A stretch of 39,950 nt of DNA, taken from the NCBI GenBank assembly GCA_026400105.1, contig JAPLPQ010000080.1, forward strand, positions 1 through 39,950, written 5' to 3'. Under the pieces are notes generated by a model. That model was not told the DNA's origin, ran no database searches, and saw nothing but the letters and a program-made list of their open reading frames with translations. This document shows positions 26,556-34,080 of this stretch, piece by piece; positions within the stretch are counted from its first letter, which is position 1; each line of letters begins with the position of its first letter. The stretch comes from Burkholderiales bacterium. Lineage in GTDB: Bacteria > Pseudomonadota > Gammaproteobacteria > Burkholderiales > Burkholderiaceae_C. The translations under genes and the position numbers were made by a program.

Positions 26556-26999
26556 CATATGACCACTCCCGTAGATGCTGATGTACTGGAGATCATCCAT
26601 GCCGTGATGCATCAGGTGCGCTCGCGTCAGATGCGTGGTGCGGGAACGGCTCCGCACGACATCACGCCGATGGAGGGCAAGGTATTGGGGTTCTACTCCA
26701 GGCATCCAGGTGCGACACCGAGCGATCTGGCGATACACACGGGCCGTGACAAAGGACAGATCGCCCGCCTGATAGCCGGTCTGAGGGCCAAGAGCCTGTT
26801 GGAAGCCCGCGCCGACGCTCAAGATGGTCGGGTGACCCGACTTTTCTTGACCGAGGGGGCCCATGCCCTGCATGCCGACGTGCAGCGACAGCGCAAAGAG
26901 CTGTCAGCGCTTGCCGTGGCAGGAATGGAGGCCGAACAAAAACAGCAGCTGCTGGCGCTGCTGCTGCAAATAAAACACAATTTGGAGCAGCAGCCCTGA
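26529..26999 (+). CDS. MarR family transcriptional regulator
   Basis: 156-residue (from this ATG) winged-helix MarR-type regulator. The DNA-binding domain is clear: ITPMEGKVLGFYSRHPGATPSDLA, GRDKGQIARLIAGLRAKSLLEARADAQDGRVTRLFLTEGA. A C-terminal dimerisation helix follows. Possible starts are TTG 26511, ATG 26517, ATG 26529 and ATG 26559; none has a Shine-Dalgarno. Because the operator-like repeats end at 26555, the 26559 start (MTTPVDADVLE) is a serious alternative. It is divergent from the SIP gene and probably represses it and itself; the ligand is not known. Confidence 0.85.
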   Translation: MSKEVDNVNHMTTPVDADVLEIIHAVMHQVRSRQMRGAGTAPHDITPMEGKVLGFYSRHPGATPSDLAIHTGRDKGQIARLIAGLRAKSLLEARADAQDGRVTRLFLTEGAHALHADVQRQRKELSALAVAGMEAEQKQQLLALLLQIKHNLEQQP

Positions 27000-27080
27000 G
27001 CAACGACATTCAGTAGACCCCATTCGCTCGCCGTCAGGCTGACGAGATCAGGGCGAAACTGAAACGGATCCCTCGTGCGC

Positions 27081-28181
27081 TCAGCGCAGCGTCTTCCTGC
27101 GCACCGGCGCGGCAGCGGGAGCCGCGCGCCTTGACGGCTTGAGCCGGGGCTGGCTTGACTTGGCGGGCTCGGCGGCCAGCAACACCGGCTGGCGCTGGGC
27201 CTCGCTCAAGGCCGTCTGCAGGACAGCAGCACGGGCTTTTTCCTCCTCGAGGTATTTCTCCAGCGTGCGGACCAGCGCATCGGCGGCCTTGCGCTTTTCC
27301 TTTTCGCCCGCGAGTTCGCGCTCGACCACGCGCGCGGCGTCGATCGACAGCAGGCGTTGCCGGCGTTCCTCGTCGCTGGCGGCATGCGCCTGGCGCAGCG
27401 CCAACTCGAGCTGGCCCAGGCGATCGGCTGACTGGTCCAGCCGCGACTGCAGCACGGCGGCGCGCTCGGCCGAGGCGCGGTTTTCCGTTTCGGATCGAAC
27501 CAGGGCGGCCTGCAGCTCGTCGAGACGCAGCGATTGGGCGGCGTTCTGCTGCGCAAGGGCCAGGGTCTGCTGCTGGTTTTGCTCCAGCCGCGACTCAAGC
27601 GCCTGCAACGCCTCGCGCGCCAACTGCTGTTCGGCAGCGGCCGCTTGCTGCTGGGCCGCCAGTTCGGCTGCCAGCTGCGCGCGCAGCTGCACCGCCTCGG
27701 CCTCGTAGGGGCGGCGGATCTCGTCCTTCATGAGGTCGAGCAGGCGTTCGAGCCAGCGGTTGAGTCCCTCGACCATGTCGGCCGGCAGCGCCGGGTGCGC
27801 CACGCCCAGGGTATTGGCCCGCACCAGGCTGCGCCGATAGGCCGCCACGCAATCCTGTGCCACGCCGGCGGTGCCGACCGGTATCGCCGGCAAGCCCGCC
27901 GGCCGCTGGGCATTGAACAGCTGCAGCAGTCCGACCAGCCGGGCGCCGGTCGGCACATCGCCCTCGAGCCGGGCCACCAGCCGCGTCATCGACGAATAGG
28001 CCTCGCGCGCCGTGACCTGTTGCGCCGCCAGTGGCGCCAACAAGGCCAGCAAGGCCTGGCGCAGCTGCGTTTCCGGGTCGCTGGCGGCGGGACTGTTTTC
28101 GATCAGGGGGTCGGTGGCTTGGTTCATGGGTTTTTCCGGCTCTGCTGCCGGTTTTGTGCTGATGATTTTACTGTCAGTCAT
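27081..28181 (-). CDS. Coiled-coil protein of unknown function, KfrA-like architecture
   Basis: 366-residue protein that I do not recognise by sequence. Residues 1-40 are polar and disordered. About 40-150 form a helical globular domain (TQLRQALLALLAPLAAQQVTA; ADMVEGLNRWLERLLDLMKDE). About 155-335 are a long Ala/Gln/Glu/Leu/Arg-rich coiled coil. The tail is strongly basic (RLKPSRRAAPAAAPVRRKTLR in parts), fit for nucleic-acid contact. The overall plan resembles plasmid KfrA proteins (N-terminal DNA-binding domain plus long coiled coil, autoregulating through inverted repeats), but homology is not shown. It is divergent from a tyrosine recombinase around a 22-bp inverted repeat. An alternative start is Met19 (28127). 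Confidence 0.8.
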   Translation of the reverse strand: MTDSKIISTKPAAEPEKPMNQATDPLIENSPAASDPETQLRQALLALLAPLAAQQVTAREAYSSMTRLVARLEGDVPTGARLVGLLQLFNAQRPAGLPAIPVGTAGVAQDCVAAYRRSLVRANTLGVAHPALPADMVEGLNRWLERLLDLMKDEIRRPYEAEAVQLRAQLAAELAAQQQAAAAEQQLAREALQALESRLEQNQQQTLALAQQNAAQSLRLDELQAALVRSETENRASAERAAVLQSRLDQSADRLGQLELALRQAHAASDEERRQRLLSIDAARVVERELAGEKEKRKAADALVRTLEKYLEEEKARAAVLQTALSEAQRQPVLLAAEPAKSSQPRLKPSRRAAPAAAPVRRKTLR

Positions 28182-28197
28182 TTTGCGTATTTTATTG

Positions 28198-28211
28198 ACG
28201 TAATACGTAAT
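28198..28211. repeat. Tandem ACGTAAT repeat
   Basis: Two adjacent copies of ACGTAAT in an AT-rich segment 17 bp upstream of the coiled-coil gene start, between that gene and the large hairpin. Could be an operator or part of a promoter; unassigned. Confidence 0.5.
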
Positions 28212-28244
28212 ATAAATACCTTTGCATCCTTTGTGTTTCTGTTA

Positions 28245-28292
28245 ATAAGATCCTGGTTCCGATAATTCACATTATCGGAACCAGGATCTTAT
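28245..28292. repeat. Perfect 22-bp inverted repeat with 4-nt loop
   Basis: The left arm (28245-28266, starting ATAAGATCCTGG) and right arm (28271-28292, ending CCAGGATCTTAT) are exact reverse complements around TCAC. No T-run follows on either strand, so it is not an intrinsic terminator. It lies 64 nt from the coiled-coil start and 76 nt from the recombinase start. It could be an operator, a recombination or resolution site, or a cruciform-forming signal. Confidence 0.9.
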
Positions 28293-28367
28293 CCGGCAGG
28301 GGAGTCAGCCCAGGCAAACACGGCACAATCGATCCAACGTCCCCAAGAGCCAGAACCCCCTCAGAAA

Positions 28368-29654
28368 ATGCCTGAAAACACCGCGCAATCCCAAGAACTC
28401 GTGCTGGACGGCTTCGTCATTCCCGCCGGGGCCGGCAACCAGTCGCCCGGGCTGCTGTTCGACCTGACGGCGGTCGGCAACTGGCTCGAGCCGTTCCGGC
28501 GCAAGAGCCCGCACACGCACCGGGCCTACCAGCGCATCGCGGCCTACTGGCTCTATTTCCTCGAGCAGACCCATGGCTACCACGCCGACTTGCTGCTGCG
28601 CGCCGGACCGATTGACGCCCATGATTTCCTGCGCGCGCTGACGCACGAACCGCTTGACGCCGAGCGTTCGCGCCAGCCCTCTGTCCTCGCTTCAGGCTCG
28701 GGTCAGTTCGAACTCGCCCGCCTGGCGCCGGCACCGTTCTGGCAGGACCACGCCCCGCGCGCGCTGCCGAACCATTTCGGCGTCGCCAGCAACCCGTTTG
28801 CGCGCGCCAAGTCGCCGCGCTCGGTGGCCCAGGCCATCGCGTCGCTGTCCTCGCTCTACAAGTTCAACAACACCAAGCGCTCGGCCCAGGACCAGGCCTT
28901 GCTCGACTTCAACCCCTTTTCCGACCTGGGTCGCTTCATCGTCAAGCAGGACGCCAAGACCGACCGCGTCTTCGAGCCCAACGCCTACCTGCGCATGCTG
29001 TCGGCGACCGACCGACTGCTCGCTCAGGCCGAGACCCAGACCCAGCAGCAGCGTGCGATCCGGCTGCGCTGGATCACGGTCGCGCTGTTCAACCTCTGGA
29101 TGCGGATCTCCGAGCTGTCTGGCCTGCGCATGAGCGACATCCGCCAGCGCGGCGGCGTCTGGTTTGCCTCGGTCCATGGCAAGGGTCGCAAGGTGCGCGC
29201 GATCGAGATCACGCCCGCCGTCATGAAGGAACTGATGGCCTACCGCGAAGCGCTGGGCCTGCCCGCGCTGCCGCAGCGCCAGGAAACCGACATCCCGGCC
29301 GTGGTCTCGCTGCGGCGCAGCGCCAGCCATTACCCCTCGATGACGCCGCGCGCCCTGTTCGGCGAAGTCAAGGATCTGGGAACGGCCGCGGCCGACTGGC
29401 TGCTCGAGTCGCACCCGAACCCGGCAGATCTCGAGGTCCAGTCGCTGGCCGAACGGCTGCGCCAGGTCTCGCCGCACTGGTTCCGGCATTCGGGCGCCTC
29501 GGAAGCGATCAACGGCCATTTCCCGATCGCCGACGCGGCCGAACGGCTGGGCCACAAGGATCCGGCCATCACGGTGCGCATGTACTACCACGGCGACGCC
29601 AAGCGGCGCGTCGGCGCGCTGCAGGCGCTCGAGCAGGCCCGTCAGGAAGACTGA
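28368..29654 (+). CDS. Tyrosine site-specific recombinase (integrase)
   Basis: 428-residue tyrosine recombinase that would cut and rejoin DNA through a 3'-phosphotyrosine. An N-terminal core-binding domain covers about 30-210, longer than in XerC/XerD. The catalytic domain has R246 (RISELSGLR), K272 (HGKGRKVR), H370-x2-R373 (HWFRHS), H396 (GHKDPAIT) and the nucleophile Y406 (MYYHGD). All residues of the active set are present, so it is probably active. It ends about 80 nt before a tRNA-Val cluster, a common integration locus, but no phage or conjugation genes are nearby. Its partner and target are not evident. Confidence 0.9.
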   Translation: MPENTAQSQELVLDGFVIPAGAGNQSPGLLFDLTAVGNWLEPFRRKSPHTHRAYQRIAAYWLYFLEQTHGYHADLLLRAGPIDAHDFLRALTHEPLDAERSRQPSVLASGSGQFELARLAPAPFWQDHAPRALPNHFGVASNPFARAKSPRSVAQAIASLSSLYKFNNTKRSAQDQALLDFNPFSDLGRFIVKQDAKTDRVFEPNAYLRMLSATDRLLAQAETQTQQQRAIRLRWITVALFNLWMRISELSGLRMSDIRQRGGVWFASVHGKGRKVRAIEITPAVMKELMAYREALGLPALPQRQETDIPAVVSLRRSASHYPSMTPRALFGEVKDLGTAAADWLLESHPNPADLEVQSLAERLRQVSPHWFRHSGASEAINGHFPIADAAERLGHKDPAITVRMYYHGDAKRRVGALQALEQARQED

Positions 29655-29691
29655 CGAGCGCCCTGCCCCGGCCGGTTGCAAAAAATTGGCA

Positions 29692-29706
29692 CCGATCCCG
29701 GATCGG
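29692..29706. repeat. Short palindrome between recombinase and tRNA genes
   Basis: CCGATCC-C-GGATCGG: perfect 7-bp arms with a 1-nt centre, 38 nt after the recombinase stop and about 30 nt before the first tRNA. It may be a weak stem or a protein-binding site. A -10-like TAGAAT (29721-29726) for the tRNA genes follows. Confidence 0.45.
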
Positions 29707-29735
29707 GCGGATTTTCAACATAGAATATCGGCTTC

Positions 29736-29810
29736 GGGTGATTAGCTCAGCGGTAGAGCACTGCATTCACACTGCAGGGGTCACATGTTCGATCCATGTA
29801 TTACCCACCA
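29736..29810 (+). tRNA. tRNA-Val(CAC), copy 1
   Basis: 75-nt cloverleaf. The acceptor GGGTGAT pairs with ATTACCC (one G-T pair), followed by A73 and an encoded CCA. The anticodon arm CTGCA-TTCACAC-TGCAG gives anticodon CAC at 29768-29770, reading GUG (Val). Confidence 0.95.
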
Positions 29811-29848
29811 GAAAAAACCTGACTGCTTTCCTCCGGGACGGCAGCCAA

Positions 29849-29923
29849 GGGCGATTAGCTCAGCGGTAGAGCACTGCATTCACACTGCAGGGGTCACATG
29901 TTCGATCCATGTATCGCCCACCA
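29849..29923 (+). tRNA. tRNA-Val(CAC), copy 2
   Basis: 75 nt, identical to copy 1 except in the acceptor stem (GGGCGAT with ATCGCCC), where T4-A69 becomes C4-G69 and G5-T68 becomes G5-C68. Anticodon CAC, encoded CCA. Confidence 0.95.
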
Positions 29924-29949
29924 TACCCAGCAAGCCGCGAGGCCTGCGC

Positions 29950-30024
29950 GGATCGTTAGCTCAGGGGTAGAGCACCACATTCACACTGTGGGGGTCAGTG
30001 GTTCGATCCCACTACGATCCACCA
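29950..30024 (+). tRNA. tRNA-Val(CAC), copy 3, diverged
   Basis: 75 nt. Acceptor GGATCGT with ACGATCC, anticodon arm CCACA-TTCACAC-TGTGG with anticodon CAC, T arm and encoded CCA present. Stems differ from copies 1 and 2, but the loops and anticodon are kept. Followed at once by a terminator. Confidence 0.94.
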
Positions 30025-30028
30025 AACT

Positions 30029-30063
30029 AAAGCACTCAACGCGCACAGCTTGAGTGCTTTTTT
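30029..30063 (+). terminator. Intrinsic terminator of the tRNA-Val cluster
   Basis: AAAGCACTCAA (30029-30039) pairs with TTGAGTGCTTT (30050-30060) around a 10-nt loop, with a T-run at 30058-30063. Confidence 0.92.
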
Positions 30064-30069
30064 CATGGC

Positions 30070-30333
30070 TCAACCCTGCCCCAGCCGCTCCCGCAGGAGT
30101 TCGATGAAACGCCGCGTCTTGGCGGGTAACAGCCGCGTTTCCGTCATCGCATAGACGGGGCCGGGTACACCTTGCCAAAGCGGAAGCACCCTTTGCAAGC
30201 GCCCGTTGGCCAGTTCGTCAGCCACCATGACCACCTTGGTCCATTTGCAGCGCATGAACCACGGCAGCCAGTTCCGCGCGTACGGGCGGCACTCCAGCAG
30301 GTCTTCGTCGTGGCGCCGCACCCCATATTTCAT
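30070..30333 (-). pseudogene. LysR-family regulator remnant (C-terminal fragment)
   Basis: An open frame of 87 codons whose last 50 or so (VADELANGRLQRVLPLW, GVPGPVYAM, LPAKTRRFIELLRERL) match the C-terminal end of a LysR effector-binding domain. The upstream 35 codons do not resemble LysR, and no helix-turn-helix is present. It is therefore a decayed or truncated regulator left between the tRNA cluster and the cobalamin operon. Seen directly: the fragment. Inferred: a deletion or insertion boundary near 30235. Confidence 0.72.
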
Positions 30334-30346
30334 GTTACGATGAAAG

Positions 30347-30527
30347 TTCGGGTGCGTTGTTCAAATCCATGAACAACGTTAAACGGGAAGCCGGTGACAC
30401 TGCCATTGCAGTCATTCCGGCGCAGCCCCCGCTGCTGTAAGCCAGACGACTCTGCCCATTGCCACTGTGTTCACGAACATGGGAAGGCGCGGAGAAGGAT
30501 GAAGGCGAGCCAGAATACCGGCCCGAA
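30347..30527 (+). promoter_or_regulatory. Cobalamin (B12) riboswitch
   Basis: Conserved core elements in order: AAACGGGAAGCCGGTG, GCAGCCCCCGCTGCTGTAA, ATGGGAAGGC and the B12 box GCCAGAATACCGGCC (30509-30523). The closing stem pairs TTCGGG (30347-30352) with CCCGAA (30522-30527). It precedes cbiM by about 120 nt, so adenosyl- or other cobalamin should reduce expression of the whole uptake and biosynthesis operon. Confidence 0.95.
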
Positions 30528-30601
30528 AAATGTCAGCACCATTCCCCGGGGTGACGGGAAACTGCTTCGACAGGCCTAGCTTCGCTCAGGTCTGTTGTTT
30601 G

Positions 30602-30653
30602 CATTCGTCCTCCGTTTGGTGTTTTTTCAACATTCGACGGGAGGTTTCGAATG
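30602..30653 (+). promoter_or_regulatory. RBS/start-sequestering hairpin before cbiM
   Basis: CATTCG (30602-30607) can pair with CGAATG (30648-30653), which contains the cbiM ATG. CCTCC (30609-30613) can pair with GGAGG (30640-30644), the Shine-Dalgarno. A second CATTCG at 30631-30636 can pair with the same CGAATG in a smaller hairpin that leaves the Shine-Dalgarno in the loop. These competing structures look like the translational expression platform of the riboswitch. Confidence 0.6.
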
Positions 30654-31328
30654 CACATCATGGAAGGTTTCCTGCCACTCGAGCACGCGCTCGGCTGGTC
30701 GGTAGCAGCTACCCCTTTTCTGGCCTACGGCCTTCATGCGGTACGCCGCGACATTCGCCAACACCCTGAGCGGCGCATGTTGCTAGGCGTCGCTGCCGCG
30801 TTCAGTTTTCTGCTGTCGGCGCTCAAGCTGCCTTCGGTCACTGGCAGCAGTTCACACCCCACCGGCGTGGGTTTGGGTGCCTTGCTGTTCGGCCCCTGGG
30901 TCATGGTGCCGATCGCTTTTGTGGTGTTGCTGTTTCAGGCTTTGCTGCTGGCGCACGGTGGATTGACGACCCTGGGGGCGAATCTGTTTGCCATGGGCAT
31001 CGTCGGCCCGTTCGTGGCCCATGGCCTGTTCCGCCTGTCGCGCCTCTTCGGTCTGTCCTGGACCGGAGCGATTTTTCTGGGGGCCTGCCTGGGCAACCTG
31101 GCGACTTACCTGACCACCTCGCTGCAACTGGCCTGGGCCTTTCCCGATCCGGTTGGAGGTGTCGCGGGCTCTTTGGCCAAGTTCGCTGGAATTTTTGCGC
31201 TGACGCAAATCCCGCTGGCCGTCAGCGAGGGCTTGCTGACCGTTCTGGTCGTCAAGGCCTTGCGCCGCTACCACCCGGATGAACTGAGCCAGATGCGGCT
31301 GTTCCCGGCGGCGGGAGGCCGGGCATGA
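30651..31328 (+). CDS. cbiM: Cobalt ECF transporter substrate-binding membrane protein CbiM
   Basis: 225-residue multi-spanning inner-membrane S-component of the CbiMNQO cobalt importer. It begins MHIMEGFLP; the N-terminal Met-His is part of the metal site, and [17 protein letters not shown] is the conserved metal-binding segment. Seven membrane helices are expected. The Shine-Dalgarno GGGAGG at 30639-30644 fixes the start. First gene of the operon under the B12 riboswitch; its stop overlaps cbiN. Confidence 0.95.
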   Translation: MHIMEGFLPLEHALGWSVAATPFLAYGLHAVRRDIRQHPERRMLLGVAAAFSFLLSALKLPSVTGSSSHPTGVGLGALLFGPWVMVPIAFVVLLFQALLLAHGGLTTLGANLFAMGIVGPFVAHGLFRLSRLFGLSWTGAIFLGACLGNLATYLTTSLQLAWAFPDPVGGVAGSLAKFAGIFALTQIPLAVSEGLLTVLVVKALRRYHPDELSQMRLFPAAGGRA

Positions 31329-31672
31329 AGAAAACCAATCTGCTGATCGTGGCCGCCTTGTTGGGCCTGACTATCTTGCCACTGTGGTGGGTGAACGGTA
31401 TCGAGCCGCCAGCCGGTATCGAATGGTTCGGCGGGTCAGACCGTCAGGCACAAAACATGATCCTGGCCCTGGCGCCGGATTATTCAGCCTGGTTCGAGCC
31501 CCTGTGGCAACCGGCCAGCGGCGAGATCGAATCCTTGCTGTTTGCCCTGCAAGCGGCACTCGGTGCTGGGTTCATCGGCTACTGGTTCGGTGTGTCGGTC
31601 ACCCGGCATGAACTGCGCCAGTCTGAGCCGGCTCGCCTGCCTGATCCGATCCAGTCCCGTGTGGATTGTTGA
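31325..31672 (+). CDS. cbiN: Cobalt transport accessory protein CbiN
   Basis: 115-residue inner-membrane protein with two helices (about 5-24 and 75-92) joined by a periplasmic loop ([23 protein letters not shown]) that helps load Co2+ into CbiM. The start overlaps the cbiM stop by ATGA. The hydrophilic tail is longer than in many CbiN proteins and overlaps the cbiQ start. Confidence 0.93.
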   Translation: MKKTNLLIVAALLGLTILPLWWVNGIEPPAGIEWFGGSDRQAQNMILALAPDYSAWFEPLWQPASGEIESLLFALQAALGAGFIGYWFGVSVTRHELRQSEPARLPDPIQSRVDC

Positions 31673-32411
31673 GCGCTCGGCGCACCACAACCGCTGGTAC
31701 GCCGTGACGCCCGCAGCCAAAGGCATTTTTGCCCTGGCGGGGTTGGCCGCGGCTTATCTGGCGCAAACACCTGCTGCGGCCCTGGCTGTGGCGGGGGCCT
31801 GCTTCGTGGCGACGTGGCTCGGTGCTGGCGTGCGCCTGGGCTGGTACCTGCGCGTGGCGGCTGCCCCGCTCGGTTTCCTGGCATTGTCTGCGCTGTCCCT
31901 GCTCAGTTCCATCGCCTGGTCTGCCGAGACGGGCTGGACGTTGCGCCTGCAACCCGCCGCGCTGACGCCGGCCATGATGGCCAGCGCTCGTGCCCTGGCG
32001 GCGCTGTCGGCCTTGCTGGCACTGGTGCTCACCACGCCCTTGTCGCATCTGCTGGCCCTGTTGCGCCGGCTGCACTGCCCCGAGGTGCTGCTGGATCTGA
32101 TGGTGCTGTGCTACCGCCTGCTGTTCGTGTTTGCCGACGCCAGCCGCGACACCTTGGCCGCGCAATCGGCCCGGCTCGGGTTCAGCAGCCCGGTGCGATC
32201 GCTGCGTTCGATGGGTCTGCTGGTGGGCAATCTGGCCGCCCAGGTGGCGTTTCGGGCCAGCGGTCTGCAGACGGCTGCCGAGGCTCGGTGCTGCAGCGAC
32301 GGCAGCTTGCGCTTCTTGACGCCCCTGTTTGTCCACACTGGCCGCCACATTGCGCTTGGCAGTGCCGCCGGGGTGGGTTTGCTATTGCTGGCCTGGAGAC
32401 TGTCGGTATGA
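31659..32411 (+). CDS. cbiQ: Cobalt ECF transporter transmembrane protein CbiQ
   Basis: 250-residue energy-coupling T-component with about five membrane helices that links CbiM to the CbiO ATPase. [12 protein letters not shown] is the usual CbiQ N-terminus, which fixes the start near the GTG at 31659; the frame is open further upstream inside cbiN but that part is not family-like. The coupling motifs with Ala-Arg-Gly-like signature appear as AAQSARLGF and AFRASGL. It overlaps cbiN by 14 nt and cbiO by ATGA. GTG start is inferred. Confidence 0.88.
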   Translation: MWIVERSAHHNRWYAVTPAAKGIFALAGLAAAYLAQTPAAALAVAGACFVATWLGAGVRLGWYLRVAAAPLGFLALSALSLLSSIAWSAETGWTLRLQPAALTPAMMASARALAALSALLALVLTTPLSHLLALLRRLHCPEVLLDLMVLCYRLLFVFADASRDTLAAQSARLGFSSPVRSLRSMGLLVGNLAAQVAFRASGLQTAAEARCCSDGSLRFLTPLFVHTGRHIALGSAAGVGLLLLAWRLSV

Positions 32412-33292
32412 CCGCCGTGCTGGAACTGATCGAGGTCGGGCATGTTTACCCCGACGGGCGTGCTGGCATGCAGCATTGTTCCTTGCGTTTGCGCGCTGCG
32501 GCCCGCCACGCCATTCTGGGCGCCAACGGCGCGGGCAAGACGACCTTGCTGCAACACCTGAACGCGCTGTTGCGCCCTCAGGCCGGCCAGGTGCATTTTC
32601 AAGGGCAGCCGATCGACTACCGGCGTCAAGGCTTGCAGCGGGTGCGCCAGGGGGTGGGTCTGGTGTTCCAGAACCCCGACCGGCAGCTGTTTTCCGCCAA
32701 CGTGTACGAGGACGTGTCGTTCGGTCCGCTCAATCTGGGGCTGGGCGAGCTCCAGGTGCGGCATCTTGTCGAGCAAGCCCTGTTGGCGGTCGGCATGGCC
32801 GAGCATGTCGACCGGCCGGTGCAGGAGCTGAGTTTCGGCCAGAAAAAACGCGTCTGCATCGCCGGGGTGCTGGCCATGCAACCCCAGGTGCTGCTGCTCG
32901 ATGAGCCAATGGCCGGGCTGGACGCAGACATGCAGCATGACCTGACGGTCTTGCTCGACGGACTGATCGACCAGGGCGTCACCGTGGTGCTGACTTCGCA
33001 CGATGTGGACTTTGCCTATCGCTGGGCTGACGACATCCACCTGCTGGCAACTGGCCGCTGCAGCGCGTCGTTCCCGGCTGCCGACCTGCCGCAGCACACC
33101 GAGGCCTTGCGTGCCGCAGCACAACCCTTGCCGATTGTCCTGCGCCTGCATGCGGCGCTGGCCGAGCGGGGCTGGATCGCCGAGCAGACGGCGCCACGCA
33201 GCGTCGAGGCCTTGTTGGCCACCTTGCCGCCCGCCCGCACTGGCATCGGTCATCCGTTTTCCTCCACCCTTTCCGAACCCCGATTCCTATGA
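32408..33292 (+). CDS. cbiO: Cobalt ECF transporter ATPase CbiO
   Basis: 294-residue ATPase of the CbiMNQO importer. Walker A GANGAGKTT (about 39-47), Q-loop in VFQNPDRQLF, signature LSFGQKKR, Walker B VLLLDEPMAGLD and H-loop TSHDVDFA are all present. The C-terminal 60 residues form a linker extension. The ATG overlaps the cbiQ stop, and the stop overlaps the cobM start. Confidence 0.95.
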   Translation: MTAVLELIEVGHVYPDGRAGMQHCSLRLRAAARHAILGANGAGKTTLLQHLNALLRPQAGQVHFQGQPIDYRRQGLQRVRQGVGLVFQNPDRQLFSANVYEDVSFGPLNLGLGELQVRHLVEQALLAVGMAEHVDRPVQELSFGQKKRVCIAGVLAMQPQVLLLDEPMAGLDADMQHDLTVLLDGLIDQGVTVVLTSHDVDFAYRWADDIHLLATGRCSASFPAADLPQHTEALRAAAQPLPIVLRLHAALAERGWIAEQTAPRSVEALLATLPPARTGIGHPFSSTLSEPRFL

Positions 33293-34080
33293 TCCCCGCA
33301 CTCACCGGCACCGTCTGGTTCGTGGGCGCCGGCCCCGGCGACCCGGAACTCATCACCGTCAAGGGCCGCAGGCTGCTGGAGCAGGCTGGCGCAGTGCTGT
33401 TCGCCGGCTCGCTGGTCGACCAGGCTGCCACCCGATACGCCCCGGCGGCTTGCCTGATCCGGGACTCCAAGGACATGACCCTGGAGGAGATGACGCAATG
33501 GCTCACGGAACAAGCCCACCAGCACCAGACGGTGGTACGCCTGCAGACCGGCGACCCGGCCCTGTACGGCGCCTTGATCGAGATGACCCGACCCTTGACA
33601 GCCGCCGGCATCGCCTGGGCGGTGGTGCCCGGTGTGTCGTCGGCCATGGCTTCGATGGCGGCGGCCGGGGAATCGATGACCCTGCCTGAAGTGACCCAGA
33701 GCGTGATCTTCACACGCGTCGAGGGCCGCACTCCGATGCCGCCCGGGGAAGACCTGGCCGCGCTGGCGGCACATCACACCACGCTGTGCATCTTCCTGTC
33801 GATCACCTTGCTGCACAAGGTCGAGGCCGGTTTGCGGGCCGCCGGCTGGCCCGACGCTGCGCCCATGCTGGTGGTCCACAAGGCCAGCTGGCCTGGGGAA
33901 GAACGCATCGTGCGCGGCACCCTGGCCGACATCAAGCAGCGTTGCCGCGACGCGGGCATTGTCAGTCAGGCCATGGTCATCGCCAGCCCGACGCTGGGCG
34001 CTGCCGGCTGGGACCAGCTGGTGCGCTCCAAGTTGTACGACCCCGCTTTCACCCACCGTTTCCGAAAGGCCATCACATGA
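33289..34080 (+). CDS. cobM: Cobalt-precorrin-4 C11-methyltransferase
   Basis: 263-residue SAM-dependent corrin methyltransferase (CobM/CbiF), which methylates C-11 of the (cobalt-)precorrin-4 ring. Family motifs: VWFVGAGPGDPELITVKG at the N-terminus, VRLQTGDPALYGAL, VVPGVSSAMASMAAAG and LPEVTQSVIFTR. Its place with cbiX, cbiD and cbiG suggests the early-cobalt (anaerobic) pathway. Start and stop overlap neighbours by ATGA. Confidence 0.94.
   Translation: MIPALTGTVWFVGAGPGDPELITVKGRRLLEQAGAVLFAGSLVDQAATRYAPAACLIRDSKDMTLEEMTQWLTEQAHQHQTVVRLQTGDPALYGALIEMTRPLTAAGIAWAVVPGVSSAMASMAAAGESMTLPEVTQSVIFTRVEGRTPMPPGEDLAALAAHHTTLCIFLSITLLHKVEAGLRAAGWPDAAPMLVVHKASWPGEERIVRGTLADIKQRCRDAGIVSQAMVIASPTLGAAGWDQLVRSKLYDPAFTHRFRKAIT

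Noticed and set aside
28245..28292. The 22-bp hairpin as a transcription terminator
   Set aside because: No T-run on either strand, and it lies between the 5' ends of two divergent genes.
29736..29923. The two near-identical tRNA-Val copies as att repeats of an integrated element
   Set aside because: They are only 38 nt apart, leaving no room for an element; they are better read as a tandem tRNA duplication.
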